From an uncultured bacterium (GTDB lineage Bacteria; Cyanobacteriota; Vampirovibrionia; Gastranaerophilales; Gastranaerophilaceae): DNA of 43,202 nt. Shown piece after piece: positions 7,275 to 15,952 of this stretch. The translations under genes and the position numbers were made by a program. Where the stretch lies: assembly GCA_902794035.1 (NCBI GenBank), contig CADBFN010000015.1, forward strand, positions 1-43,202. The letters run 5' to 3'. Every line of letters starts with the position of its first letter. The stretch's first letter is position 1. The notes under the pieces are model-generated. The model had not been told where the DNA came from, made no database searches, and saw nothing but the letters and a program-made list of their open reading frames with translations.

Positions 7275-7673
7275 ATGAATTTAAAAATAATTACTCAGGA
7301 AAAAATTGTATTTGACAGTGATGTAGATGAAATATATACCAAAGGTGTTGATGGGGAGTTTGGGATATTAAAAGGTCATGTCCCTATGATGTCTGCATTA
7401 GATATTGGTGTTACAAGAATTAAAAAAGGCAATGAAACAAAAGCTTTTACAACAATGGGCGGAGTATTACAGTTTAAAGACGAAGAATGTCTTATTCTCA
7501 CAACTCTTGCCGAACCGGGAGATGAAATTGATGAAATGCGTGCAAGAGAATCTCTTGAACGCGGGCGCAGACTTTTAAAAGAAGCTAATGCCAAAATGGA
7601 TGCAAAACGCATTGAAGCGTCCATTGCAAGAGCAAAGGCAAGATTAAAAGCAAAACTTAATGACATGGAATAA
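7275..7673 (+). CDS. atpC: ATP synthase F1 epsilon subunit
   Basis: The epsilon subunit is the rotor-stalk protein of F1Fo ATP synthase that links gamma to the c-ring and can inhibit ATP hydrolysis. At 132 residues it has normal family length. Residues 1-85 give the N-terminal beta-sandwich ('MNLKIITQEKIVF', 'GEFGILKGHVPMM', 'GGVLQFKDEECLIL'). Residues 88-132 give the C-terminal helical hairpin ('AEPGDEIDEMRARESLERG' onward, Ala/Lys/Arg-rich). A Shine-Dalgarno AGGAAG precedes the ATG. No atpD or other atp gene is adjacent: it stands alone with its own promoter and terminator, which is unusual because epsilon is normally co-transcribed with beta. Confidence 0.95.
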   Translation: MNLKIITQEKIVFDSDVDEIYTKGVDGEFGILKGHVPMMSALDIGVTRIKKGNETKAFTTMGGVLQFKDEECLILTTLAEPGDEIDEMRARESLERGRRLLKEANAKMDAKRIEASIARAKARLKAKLNDME

Positions 7674-7691
7674 AAACAAATATTGTTTTTT
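7673..7691 (+). terminator. Terminator of atpC
   Basis: AAAACAA (7673-7679) pairs with TTGTTTT (7683-7689) and runs into Ts. It overlaps the stop codon of the convergent prepilin-like gene, so it may act in both directions. The stem is weak (A-T rich). Confidence 0.45.
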
Positions 7692-8415
7692 AGTATTCCA
7701 TTTCCCAGGAATCTGCAACTAATTTTTCATAGCACCATGCTTCACGGACTTTTATAGAGTTATTGTTATCTGCTCCGGTGCAATGAGTTTTCAGGTATCC
7801 TGCATTACTTGCATGGCTTGGAGTTTCTACTCCTCCTCCAACAACTTTTCCTTTTTTGGTGACAAAAAATCCAAACAAATCACGCCCCAAAATATTTGGT
7901 TTTTTAGGGCCATTAATATCTATTACAAAATATCCGACTTCATTACTTGTAATACCGCTGGCACCTGTTGTAGAAGCTAACATATATTTGATAGTTGCAC
8001 CATTTTTTAAAATTGCGGATTTTCCGGCTCTGGCTGTACTTAATGATGGCAAGGAATTGTCATAAGTAGAACCTTTAATATTTTTGTATTTTACCTGATT
8101 TGATACTCCTGATTTTGTTTTCCAACAATTGGTTATGGCATCATTTGCACTAGAGCATAATTTCACTATTAAAAAATTTTTATCAGATACAAGTGTTTCA
8201 GGATCTCCAAAATCTGTATCGCTTAAATCTCTTGTATGGTGCATTATTAGCTGATCCTGCGCAAGTTGTTCGATAGTCGCTGACATATTTTTTATCTGAG
8301 AAACAAATGTTTTGTTATGCACATTATTAAGCAATACAGGAATGGTCAGTGTTGCAACAACGCCTATAATAACCAGTGATAACAATAATTCAGATAGTGT
8401 AAAACCCTTTCTCAT
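7690..8415 (-). CDS. Type IV prepilin-like protein (pseudopilin)
   Basis: A prepilin-like protein of 241 residues. The N-terminus 'MRKGFTLSELLLSLVIIGVV' is a textbook class III signal: cleavage after G4, methylated F+1, E+5, then a hydrophobic helix. The globular part carries 'FVIDINGPKKPNILGRDLFG', a Ca-loop-like acidic motif shared with other prepilin-like proteins of this window, and four late cysteines. I start at the ATG at 8415, preceded by a good GGAG ribosome site; the longer open frame to 8529 overlaps the upstream gene and destroys the prepilin signature. It follows another prepilin-like gene by 52 bases, so the two form a small operon. The product is probably a minor pilin or pseudopilin handled by a GspF/PilC-type platform such as that at 1322-2365. 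Confidence 0.88.
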   Translation of the reverse strand: MRKGFTLSELLLSLVIIGVVATLTIPVLLNNVHNKTFVSQIKNMSATIEQLAQDQLIMHHTRDLSDTDFGDPETLVSDKNFLIVKLCSSANDAITNCWKTKSGVSNQVKYKNIKGSTYDNSLPSLSTARAGKSAILKNGATIKYMLASTTGASGITSNEVGYFVIDINGPKKPNILGRDLFGFFVTKKGKVVGGGVETPSHASNAGYLKTHCTGADNNNSIKVREAWCYEKLVADSWEMEY

Positions 8416-8467
8416 AAAATATGCTCCTTTTTTAGTAATTATAACAAATTTTCTTATCTGTTGCAAT

Positions 8468-9136
8468 TTATTCCAAATATTTAGGATTAAAGCTTGATAG
8501 TTCAACCATTCGGTAGCATGCTGCTCCATTTCCGTTATTGCAGCTTTGTTTTAAGCCCGGGCCTGATTCTTGACCTTCATCACCACCGTTTGCAAAAGAA
8601 GACGTATCCCCTGCTTTGTGTCCGCTGCCGTTTTCTCTTTCAATTTTCAGTATAAAATAATCTGCTCCGACCATATTTGGCTCTTTTGCTCCGGTAACAT
8701 CTATAACAACAGTTGTTGTGTTGTTACCTGAATTGTTAATTATGCCAATACCTACTCCATTTTTCAAAAGTGTTGCTGCTTCTCCTTCTCTGTCATTTGA
8801 AGGAATAAGAACTCCGGTTGCTTTTTTTGCATCAGAATGTTTTTTATACGAATCTGCAAAAGGTTCGCCATTAGGTGCAGTATCAAACTTTTGTAAAAAA
8901 GCTTCGGGATCTTTATAGATATCAGTATCAATCAGAGAATTTGCTCTGGATTTAGTGAATTCTATTTCTGTAACATTGTTGATGTTCGCAACTGTGTTTT
9001 TTAATAGTGCCATTCGCGATTTTAAATGAACATCTTTGACAATACTTGGAATAGTAAGTACTGCAATAATACCTGTAATCATTACCGCCATCAATACTTC
9101 ACCCAGAGTAAATCCGTTTCTTTTTAAGCTAATCAT
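8468..9136 (-). CDS. Type IV prepilin-like protein (pseudopilin), first of a pair
   Basis: A 222-residue prepilin-like protein. 'MISLKRNGFTLGEVLMAVMI' gives a leader of eight residues ending in G, then F+1 and E+5 and a hydrophobic helix. The globular domain has 'VVIDVTGAKEPNMVGADYF', equivalent to the D-x-N-G-P motif of its downstream neighbour. The C-terminal part is rich in Gly/Ser/Asn with two cysteines near the end. I use the ATG at 9136 because a GAGG ribosome site precedes it and the leader then has a normal length; the frame is open to 9193. A -10 box (TATAAT on the minus strand, 9178-9173) gives a short leader and lies back to back with the promoter of the divergent gene at 9259. Confidence 0.87.
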   Translation of the reverse strand: MISLKRNGFTLGEVLMAVMITGIIAVLTIPSIVKDVHLKSRMALLKNTVANINNVTEIEFTKSRANSLIDTDIYKDPEAFLQKFDTAPNGEPFADSYKKHSDAKKATGVLIPSNDREGEAATLLKNGVGIGIINNSGNNTTTVVIDVTGAKEPNMVGADYFILKIERENGSGHKAGDTSSFANGGDEGQESGPGLKQSCNNGNGAACYRMVELSSFNPKYLE

Positions 9137-9198
9137 AATAACCTCATATTTTGTTTCATTTATAACTTTATCATTATAAGTGCAAAATTTCAATTATC

Positions 9199-9227
9199 TT
9201 GACGTGAAATTTTGAGCAAGTTAAAAT
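9199..9227 (+). promoter_or_regulatory. Promoter of the Fe-S scaffold / GGGtGRT operon
   Basis: TTGACG (9199-9204), 17-base spacer, TAAAAT (9222-9227). It overlaps the region expected to hold the -35 of the divergent prepilin promoter, so the two may compete. Confidence 0.5.
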
Positions 9228-9258
9228 TTTTGTGTATATAAGGTGAAGGGAGTAAAAA

Positions 9259-9960
9259 ATGACTAATATACAAGTTACTCAAGAAATTCAAGACAAATGC
9301 CCTGTAAGACGCGGGGTTAAAGGAAGTCCGGCTCCTATTCCTCAAGAAGGAGAATGGACAAAATGTAAAGAGATTAAAGACATTTCAGGTTTGACACATG
9401 GTTGCGGCTGCTGCGCACCTCAACAGGGAACCTGCAAATTAACTTTAAATGTTAAAAACGGTATTATTCAGGAAGCACTGGTTGAAACTATCGGATGTTC
9501 AGGTATGACACACTCTGCAGCTATGGCAGGTGAAATTCTTCCGGGTAAAACAATTCTTGAAGCATTAAATACAGACTTAGTTTGTGATGCTATCAATGTT
9601 GCAATGAGAGAATTATTCTTGCAAATTGTTTACGGCAGAACTCAATCAGCATTTTCAGAAAACGGTTTACCTGTAGGTGCCGGGCTTGAAGACTTAGGTA
9701 AAGGTCTTTGCTCTATGTGCGGTACAATTCACTCAACTGCTCAAAAAGGCGTAAGATATCTTCAATTAACAGAAGGTTATATTCTTAAACTTGGTTTAGA
9801 TAAAAATAATGAAGTTATCGGTTACCAATTCATTAACATGGGCAAATTTATGGATGCCATCAAAAAAGGTGTAAATCCACAGGAAGCTTATGATAAAAAT
9901 ATCGGTACTTACGGCAGATTTGCAGATGCTGTTAAATATATCGATCCAAGAGAAGAATAA
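9259..9960 (+). CDS. Iron-sulfur cluster assembly scaffold-like protein (NifU/IscU-related), partner of GGGtGRT
   Basis: A 233-residue protein of the family annotated as iron-sulfur cluster assembly scaffold that typically sits next to GGGtGRT genes in anaerobes. Visible cysteines are in 'LTHGCGCCAPQQGTCKL' (residues about 46-62), 'ETIGCSGMTHSAAMAG' (about 76-91) and 'LGKGLCSMCGTIH' (about 147-159), which fit an Fe-S or metal site. The 'GCSGMTHSAAMAG' stretch resembles the IscU/NifU-N scaffold loop 'GCG.a.ASaS'. A C-terminal segment of about 60 residues goes beyond the usual IscU length (about 130). It is followed after 142 bases by the GGGtGRT gene on the same strand. The precise client is unknown. 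Confidence 0.75.
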   Translation: MTNIQVTQEIQDKCPVRRGVKGSPAPIPQEGEWTKCKEIKDISGLTHGCGCCAPQQGTCKLTLNVKNGIIQEALVETIGCSGMTHSAAMAGEILPGKTILEALNTDLVCDAINVAMRELFLQIVYGRTQSAFSENGLPVGAGLEDLGKGLCSMCGTIHSTAQKGVRYLQLTEGYILKLGLDKNNEVIGYQFINMGKFMDAIKKGVNPQEAYDKNIGTYGRFADAVKYIDPREE

Positions 9961-9969
9961 TAAACCTGT

Positions 9970-10062
9970 TCCCCTCTACCTTTGGGAGAGGGTAGAATTT
10001 CTTAATGAACATAGTGAATTTAGAAATTCGGGTGAGGGTTAGATTCTGAAACAAGTTCAGAA
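9970..10062. repeat. Dispersed palindromic repeat element in the intergenic region
   Basis: The region is a string of inverted repeats: CCCTCT (9972-9977) with AGAGGG (9987-9992), a longer pair gaatttct/agaaattc, and TTCTGAA (10044-10050) with TTCAGAA (10056-10062). Read on the minus strand it begins taaccctcaccc and ends gagggg-aacag, matching both ends of the shorter element inside the helicase gene at 13156-13191. This is the style of mobile REP/MITE-like repeats spread through many bacterial genomes. It sits between two co-directional genes. Confidence 0.55.
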
Positions 10063-10102
10063 TGACAGTATAGGATAATTAATAAAATAAGGAAATAAAA
10101 AA

Positions 10103-11107
10103 ATGACAGTAAAATTTGAAGGACAAGATAGACGTGAAGCTACTTTGAAAAAAGTTTTACCTGAATATGGTTTCAAATCTTTGGAAGAAGCTCGCGATTT
10201 ATGTTTATCAAAAGGCATTGACGTAGATGCTATTGTTAAAGGAATTCAGCCTATTGCGTTTGATAACGCTTCCTGGGCTTATACATTAGGCGTTGCTATT
10301 GCAATAAAAAAAGGAATAACAAATGCTGCTGATGCAGCTGAAGCTATTGGTTTAGGCTTACAGGCATTTGCAGTTCCGGGTTCAGTTGGTGACAGAAGAC
10401 AAGTAGGTATCGGTCATGGTAATTTAGGTGCTATGCTTTTAAGAGAAGAAACAAAATGTTTCTGCTTCTTGGCAGGTCACGAATCATTTGCCGCTGCTGA
10501 AGGTGCAATTGGTATTGCAAGAAATGCTGACAAAGTAAGAAAAGAACCTTTGAGAGTTATCTTGAATGGTTTAGGTAAAGACGCAGCTTATGTAATTTCA
10601 AGAATTAATGGTTTTACTTATGTTGAAACTGAATACAATTACAAAACAGGGGAATTAAAAGTTGTTAAAGAAACTCCATTCTCCGACGGAGAAAGAGCAA
10701 AAGTTAAATGCTACGGTGCTGATGATGTATCAGAAGGTGTTGCAATTATGATTAAAGAAGGCGTTGATGTTTCTATCACAGGTAACTCAACTAACCCAAC
10801 CCGTTTCCAACACCCTGTTGCAGGTACTTACAAAAAATGGGCTATCGAAAACGGAAGAAAATACTTCTCAGTTGCTTCAGGCGGTGGTACAGGACGTACA
10901 TTACACCCTGATAACGTAGCTGCAGGTCCTGCTTCTTACGGTATGACAGATACTATGGGAAGAATGCACGGTGATGCTCAGTTTGCAGGTTCATCTTCAG
11001 TTCCTGCTCACGTTGAAATGATGGGCGTTATCGGTATGGGTAACAACCCAATGGTAGGTGCAACTGTTGCATGTGCTGTTGCTGTTGCTCAGGCAATGAA
11101 TAAGTAA
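10103..11107 (+). CDS. GGGtGRT protein
   Basis: A 334-residue member of the GGGtGRT family, named for the motif seen here as 'SVASGGGTGRTLHPDN' (residues about 251-266). The family is widespread in anaerobic bacteria, almost always beside an Fe-S scaffold-like gene as here, but its reaction is not established as far as I know. Other conserved-looking stretches are 'GIGHGNLGAMLLREETKCFCFLAGHE' (split Gly/His/Cys region near 110-135) and 'GMTDTMGRMHGDAQFAGSSS' (near 275-294). There is no signal peptide or membrane helix, so it is cytosolic. An AAGG ribosome site precedes the ATG, and a strong terminator follows. Codon use is clean and regular, suggesting good expression. Confidence 0.9.
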   Translation: MTVKFEGQDRREATLKKVLPEYGFKSLEEARDLCLSKGIDVDAIVKGIQPIAFDNASWAYTLGVAIAIKKGITNAADAAEAIGLGLQAFAVPGSVGDRRQVGIGHGNLGAMLLREETKCFCFLAGHESFAAAEGAIGIARNADKVRKEPLRVILNGLGKDAAYVISRINGFTYVETEYNYKTGELKVVKETPFSDGERAKVKCYGADDVSEGVAIMIKEGVDVSITGNSTNPTRFQHPVAGTYKKWAIENGRKYFSVASGGGTGRTLHPDNVAAGPASYGMTDTMGRMHGDAQFAGSSSVPAHVEMMGVIGMGNNPMVGATVACAVAVAQAMNK

Positions 11108-11129
11108 TTTATTTTTCAATTACACATAA

Positions 11130-11160
11130 AAAAGCACTTCTTTAAACAGAAGTGCTTTTT
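11130..11160 (+). terminator. Intrinsic terminator after the GGGtGRT gene
   Basis: aaaagcacttct (11130-11141) pairs perfectly with agaagtgctttt (11148-11159), with a 6-base loop and a T run. Confidence 0.9.
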
Positions 11161-11256
11161 GCATGTATTTTGATTTAATTTAATGCTTTTATTCTTGAAA
11201 TAAAATCATGTTTTTGGTAATCTGTTTCATATTTATATTGAAAGAAGGGATAGAAA

Positions 11257-12783
11257 ATGAATAAAAGAGTTTTACTTTGTATTATGGACGGATGGGGAAT
11301 TTCATCAGGCTCAGAAAAGTATGATGCAACAAAATTAGCTCATCCTGTAAATGTACCAAAACTGGAAAAAGAAGAAAAGTTTATACAAATACATGCAGAC
11401 GGTGAAAATGTCGGCTTGCCTGAAGGTCAAATGGGCAACAGTGAAGTCGGACACCTTAACCTTGGAGCAGGCAGAATTGTTTATCAGGATTTGTCTAAAA
11501 TTAATAACGCAATTAAAGACGGATCATTCTTTAAAAACGAAAGATTTTTAAATGCAATTAAGCATGTAAAAGAAAATAATTCAGCATTACATATATATGG
11601 ACTTGTTTCAACAGGCGGTGTTCATTCATCATTAAATCATGTTCTGGCATTGATTCAGCTTGCCGCACAAAACGGAATTGAAAAATTTTATGTTCACGCA
11701 TTTTTAGACGGTCGTGATACCCCTCCTGCAAGTGCATGTGAATATTTGCAAATTGTTGAGGATGAACTTAAAAAATACAATCTCCCTCCTGTTGCAACAG
11801 CAATCGGTCGTTATTATATAATGGACAGAGATAATCGCTGGGAAAGAGTTGAAAAAGGCTACAACGCATTGTTGTTTGGCGAAGGAAATCACGCATCAAG
11901 TGTAATAGAAGGAGTTAAAAAATCTTATGAAGAAGGAATTACAGACGAATTCGTTCTCCCTGTCATTGCAGGAGGCGATGAATCAAGAATACACGATAAC
12001 GATGCAATCATATTCTTTAACTTCCGTCCTGACAGAGCAAGAGAAATCACCAAGGCGATTAACTTTGCTGATTTTACCGGATTTGAAAGAAAGAAAGTCT
12101 TAAAAAATATTTTATATACGACCATGACAAGTTATGAAGCAACATTTGATTTTCCTGTTGCCTTTCCGAAAGAAAAACTTGTAAATATCTTAGGAGATGT
12201 TTTGGAAGCGAATGGAATAAATCAGTTCCGCACCGCAGAAACAGAAAAATATGCTCACGTTACATTTTTCTTTAACGGCGGTATTGATGAACCTCAACCA
12301 CATGAAACAAGAGTGCTTGTCCCATCACCAAAAGTTGCAACATATGATATGCAGCCTGAAATGAGCGCACCTGAGGTTTGTGAAAATGTATTGAAAGCCG
12401 TAAATGACCCAAAATATCAATTTATTCTGGTAAACTTCGCAAATCCTGATATGGTAGGACATACAGGGGTTGTTGAAGCTGCTGCAAAGGCTTGTCATGT
12501 TGTTGATGAATGTGTAGGAAAAATTGCAGATGCATGCAAACAAAACGGGGTTGTAATGCTTTTAACCGCCGATCATGGCAACTCTGAAACTATGGTAAAC
12601 GAACAAACAGGCAAACCTCATACGGCTCATACAACAAATCCTGTTCCGTTTGTTTTAATCAATGCACCAAAAGAACTTGAGTTAAAACAAACAGGCAAAC
12701 TTTGTGATATTGCTCCAACAGTTCTTCAACTTCTCGGAATAGAACAACCAAAAGAAATGACCGGAGAAACATTGATAAAATAA
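11257..12783 (+). CDS. gpmI: 2,3-bisphosphoglycerate-independent phosphoglycerate mutase
   Basis: This enzyme interconverts 3-phosphoglycerate and 2-phosphoglycerate in glycolysis and gluconeogenesis, using two Mn ions and a phosphoserine intermediate. At 508 residues it matches the family length. 'MDGWG' (10-14) holds the first metal-binding Asp; 'GNSEVGH' carries the catalytic Ser62; 'HAFLDGRDTPP', 'TAIGRYYIMDRDNRWER' and 'NFRPDRAREIT' are substrate-binding signatures; 'TADHGNSETM' near residue 435 and 'HTAHTTNPVPF' supply the remaining metal ligands. A GAAGGG-type ribosome site lies upstream. It is followed after 54 bases by the SNF2 helicase gene; co-transcription is possible but functionally unrelated. 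Confidence 0.97.
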   Translation: MNKRVLLCIMDGWGISSGSEKYDATKLAHPVNVPKLEKEEKFIQIHADGENVGLPEGQMGNSEVGHLNLGAGRIVYQDLSKINNAIKDGSFFKNERFLNAIKHVKENNSALHIYGLVSTGGVHSSLNHVLALIQLAAQNGIEKFYVHAFLDGRDTPPASACEYLQIVEDELKKYNLPPVATAIGRYYIMDRDNRWERVEKGYNALLFGEGNHASSVIEGVKKSYEEGITDEFVLPVIAGGDESRIHDNDAIIFFNFRPDRAREITKAINFADFTGFERKKVLKNILYTTMTSYEATFDFPVAFPKEKLVNILGDVLEANGINQFRTAETEKYAHVTFFFNGGIDEPQPHETRVLVPSPKVATYDMQPEMSAPEVCENVLKAVNDPKYQFILVNFANPDMVGHTGVVEAAAKACHVVDECVGKIADACKQNGVVMLLTADHGNSETMVNEQTGKPHTAHTTNPVPFVLINAPKELELKQTGKLCDIAPTVLQLLGIEQPKEMTGETLIK

Positions 12784-12837
12784 GGAAATAAGACTGCTCG
12801 GGCTTATAGCCTTATCGCCATATAAAAAAGGAGTGAC

Positions 12838-15800
12838 ATGCAAAATACTACCGACAACCTAAACATAGATTTTTCATTCAAAAAGAATGACGTTGATGAA
12901 TTATTTTTTAATCTCGGAGAAAGTCCTGACGGGTTCAAAAATAAAGATTTTCGTTATACTTTGAGCATGATTTATCAGATTGTTGAAGATGAATTTGCGG
13001 GGGTATTTTTAAGTCCAAATACACCGACAAGAAATACTAATTTTTACTTAATTAATAAAGACGGTAAGTTTTCATTTTTTGTCACACCGACAAATAATTT
13101 TGAATATTATCTCAAATCTAAAGGATCTCTGTTTAGATTCAGACCGGAAGAATTAACCCCTCACCCTAACCCAGGGGCGAGGGAACAGAATCCAATAAGA
13201 GGATATTTATTATCATGGGATATTGTAATGGATTATTTTGGAGGTTTTGGAAATATTGTTGATTTTGAAGCCTTAACGCCTACGTTTATTTATTTCAATA
13301 AACTTACATATTTTGTGATGAAGCTAATTGAAAAATTATACTTTATTCCTACCGTTAAGCGTAATGGTACTATGTTTCGTATAATTTATGAACCGATTAT
13401 AAACAGTACTCAAATGGCAAGAATTGTCAATCTGTTTGAAGAAAATATGCCAAAAGATTTGTTTATAATCGGTGAAAAGCCAAAAGATTTTATTTATGAA
13501 TTCATATACACTTATCTGAATTATCTTATCTATAAATTTTTGGGTATAAAAATGTTCCGCTTTAAAGATGTTCAGTCAGGGACATATTTACTTAAAGATT
13601 TAGAACGCAAATCAATGTTTAAAGGCAAGGATTTGGCAGAAAGTTTTACAAACTGGTTTGATGAGCTTTATTTGGGTAAATATGATGTTATACCTTTATT
13701 AAAAATTGAAAAACAAACTGATGAAATTTTCAGATTAAAAGTTTATATTAAAAACAGAAAAACTGATGAAGAAGTCTTGATTGACAAACTTTATACCGAT
13801 GAAGAAGTTTTTGGTGCGAAGGCAAGTGATATATCAAGAATTGTTGAAAAACAACTCAATTATGCACTTCGGTATATGCCGGAATTAGAAGATTTGTTTG
13901 AAGATGAAGACAAATTATATCTCGATTTCAATCTTAATGAAGTATATCAGATAATTACAAAAACTGCTTATTATCTTCAAAAAGCTCAGATTGAAGTTGT
14001 ATTGCCTGATGAACTTACAAATATTGTCATCCCGAGAGCTTCAATTAATGCAAAAGTAAAATCAGCAAGAGCGGGTGATTTAGCTGAAATTATGAACAGC
14101 AATTCATCAGGTAAATTATCTCTTGATGATATCTTAGAATTTTCTTATGAAATATCTATCGGAAATGATAAATTGTCACTTGAAGAATTCCAAAAACTCG
14201 TGGCAGAAAATAATGGTTTAATAAAATTCAAAAATAAATATGTCCTTATAGATCAGGATGAATCTAAAAAAATATTTGAACAAATCGCAAAGACTAATTT
14301 GAAATCAATGTCGAGAATGGAATTAATTCATGCATCTTTATCAAAACAATTCGATCAGTATGATTTTGATTATGATGCGGCATTTGCAAGAGTATTGGCA
14401 GATTTTACAAAACCTGTGGATATTACTTTACCGCAAAGTCTGAACGGAGAATTAAGACCATATCAACAGGTTGGCTTAAAATGGCTCTGGACAAATATTT
14501 CCAAAGGCTTTGGGGCTTGTATGGCAGATGATATGGGGTTAGGTAAAACAATTCAGGTAATTAGTCTTTTGTTAAAAATGAAAGAGGAAAAGAAACTTAA
14601 AAAACCTGTTCTTGTCATTTGCCCTACAACATTAATGGGTAACTGGATGAAGGAATTGCAGATGTTTGCACCTTCTCTTGATGCAGTAATTTATCATGGT
14701 ACAGACAGAGTTTTAGATGTAAATCATGATGTTATTCTGACAACTTATGCAATTATGCGTATTGATGTTGAAGAACTTAAAAAACAAGCGTGGAGTGTCA
14801 TTATTGTTGATGAAGCACAAAATATTAAAAACCCTGACACTGCTCAGACTCTTGCTATTAAAATGTTAAAATCTGATGTAAAAATAGCTATGACAGGTAC
14901 TCCGGTTGAAAACAGATTAACTGAATTGTGGAGTATATTTGATTTTATCAACAAAGGGTATTTGGGCTCATTGAGAGAATTCCAAAAAAGTTATGCAATA
15001 CCTATTGAACGATTTAAGGAACATTCAAGAGCAGGCAAATTAAAAATGTCTATTTCGCCTTTTGTATTAAGACGTTTGAAAACAGATAAAAACGTTATTA
15101 CTGATTTACCGGAAAAAATGGTTCTCAATGAATATTGTTATTTATCTAAACCTCAGGCAATATTGTATGAAAAAACTTTGAATGAAATGATGGAAAAAAT
15201 CAGCGGATTTACCGGTGTAAACAGACGCGGAAATATCTTCAAACTTATAACCGCATTAAAACAAATTTGTAATCACCCTTACCAATTCCTAAAATCAGGT
15301 GAAATGGGTGTTGAATTATCAGGTAAAATGGCAAAATGTCTGGATCTTGTTCAAAACATTCTTGAACATGGTGAAAAAACTCTTATTTTTACTCAATATA
15401 AAGAAATGGGAGATATTTTATGCAAGGTTATTGCGCAGGAATGTAATACCGAACCGTTGTTTTTCCATGGCAGTTTAACAGTTCCTCAAAGGGAAGAATT
15501 AATTGAACAATTCCAAAACAATCCTGATGCAAAAATAATGATTTTGTCGCTAAAAGCAGGCGGAACAGGTCTGAACCTTACAAGTGCAACAAATGTAATT
15601 CATTATGACTTGTGGTGGAACCCGGCAGTCGAAGATCAGGCGACAGACAGAACTTATCGTATCGGTCAGGATAAAAATGTAATGGTTCACAGAATGATTA
15701 CGCTTGGTACGTTTGAAGAAAAAATTGACGAAATGCTCAAATCCAAAAAAGAACTTGCTGATATGGCAGTTTACGAAGGCGAAAAAATTATTACAGAACT

Positions 15801-15843
15801 TACAGACGAAGAAATTTACGAAATATTTACTCTGTCTGCATAA
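12838..15843 (+). CDS. SNF2-family DEAD/DEAH-box helicase (bacterial HepA/RapA-like type)
   Basis: A 1001-residue SNF2 ATPase. Residues 1-530 form a bacterial-type N-terminal region without a recognisable catalytic motif. The motor follows: Q-motif region 'ELRPYQQVGLKWLW', Walker A 'DDMGLGKT' (564-571), Ia 'VICPTTLMGNW', II 'VDEAQNIKN' (DEAQ box at 658-661), III 'AMTGTPVENRL', then helicase-C with 'FFHGSLT', 'SLKAGGTGLNLTSA' and motif VI 'QATDRTYRIGQ' (ending near 945). Such proteins translocate on double-stranded DNA and remodel protein-DNA or RNA polymerase complexes. An AAGGAG ribosome site precedes the start. Odd feature: residues about 107-117 ('TPHPNPGAREQ') are encoded by a dispersed palindromic repeat inserted in frame. 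No restriction or DISARM-type partners lie nearby, so a defence role is not supported. Confidence 0.93.
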   Translation: MQNTTDNLNIDFSFKKNDVDELFFNLGESPDGFKNKDFRYTLSMIYQIVEDEFAGVFLSPNTPTRNTNFYLINKDGKFSFFVTPTNNFEYYLKSKGSLFRFRPEELTPHPNPGAREQNPIRGYLLSWDIVMDYFGGFGNIVDFEALTPTFIYFNKLTYFVMKLIEKLYFIPTVKRNGTMFRIIYEPIINSTQMARIVNLFEENMPKDLFIIGEKPKDFIYEFIYTYLNYLIYKFLGIKMFRFKDVQSGTYLLKDLERKSMFKGKDLAESFTNWFDELYLGKYDVIPLLKIEKQTDEIFRLKVYIKNRKTDEEVLIDKLYTDEEVFGAKASDISRIVEKQLNYALRYMPELEDLFEDEDKLYLDFNLNEVYQIITKTAYYLQKAQIEVVLPDELTNIVIPRASINAKVKSARAGDLAEIMNSNSSGKLSLDDILEFSYEISIGNDKLSLEEFQKLVAENNGLIKFKNKYVLIDQDESKKIFEQIAKTNLKSMSRMELIHASLSKQFDQYDFDYDAAFARVLADFTKPVDITLPQSLNGELRPYQQVGLKWLWTNISKGFGACMADDMGLGKTIQVISLLLKMKEEKKLKKPVLVICPTTLMGNWMKELQMFAPSLDAVIYHGTDRVLDVNHDVILTTYAIMRIDVEELKKQAWSVIIVDEAQNIKNPDTAQTLAIKMLKSDVKIAMTGTPVENRLTELWSIFDFINKGYLGSLREFQKSYAIPIERFKEHSRAGKLKMSISPFVLRRLKTDKNVITDLPEKMVLNEYCYLSKPQAILYEKTLNEMMEKISGFTGVNRRGNIFKLITALKQICNHPYQFLKSGEMGVELSGKMAKCLDLVQNILEHGEKTLIFTQYKEMGDILCKVIAQECNTEPLFFHGSLTVPQREELIEQFQNNPDAKIMILSLKAGGTGLNLTSATNVIHYDLWWNPAVEDQATDRTYRIGQDKNVMVHRMITLGTFEEKIDEMLKSKKELADMAVYEGEKIITELTDEEIYEIFTLSA
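13156..13191. repeat. Dispersed repeat inserted in frame in the SNF2 gene
   Basis: cccctcaccctaaccc followed by aggggcgaggg and aacaga. The ends match the intergenic element at 9970-10062 (read on the other strand). The insertion adds a Pro/His/Gly-rich loop and keeps the reading frame. Confidence 0.6.
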
Positions 15844-15952
15844 TTTTAATTTAATTATCTGTACCAAACATTAAAATTACTTATTTCATCAAACATTTTG
15901 TCAAAGTTTCCTCTAAAATTTAGACATCTGTCGTCTATAATAAGTTTGTAGT

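Noticed and set aside
8416-8529. Longer start for the prepilin-like gene at 7690
   Set aside because: The prepilin cleavage signature must be at the very N-terminus; the ATG at 8415 has a strong ribosome site.
12838-15843. SNF2 helicase as part of an anti-phage defence island (DISARM or similar)
   Set aside because: No methyltransferase, nuclease or other defence partners are adjacent; neighbours are gpmI and hemW.
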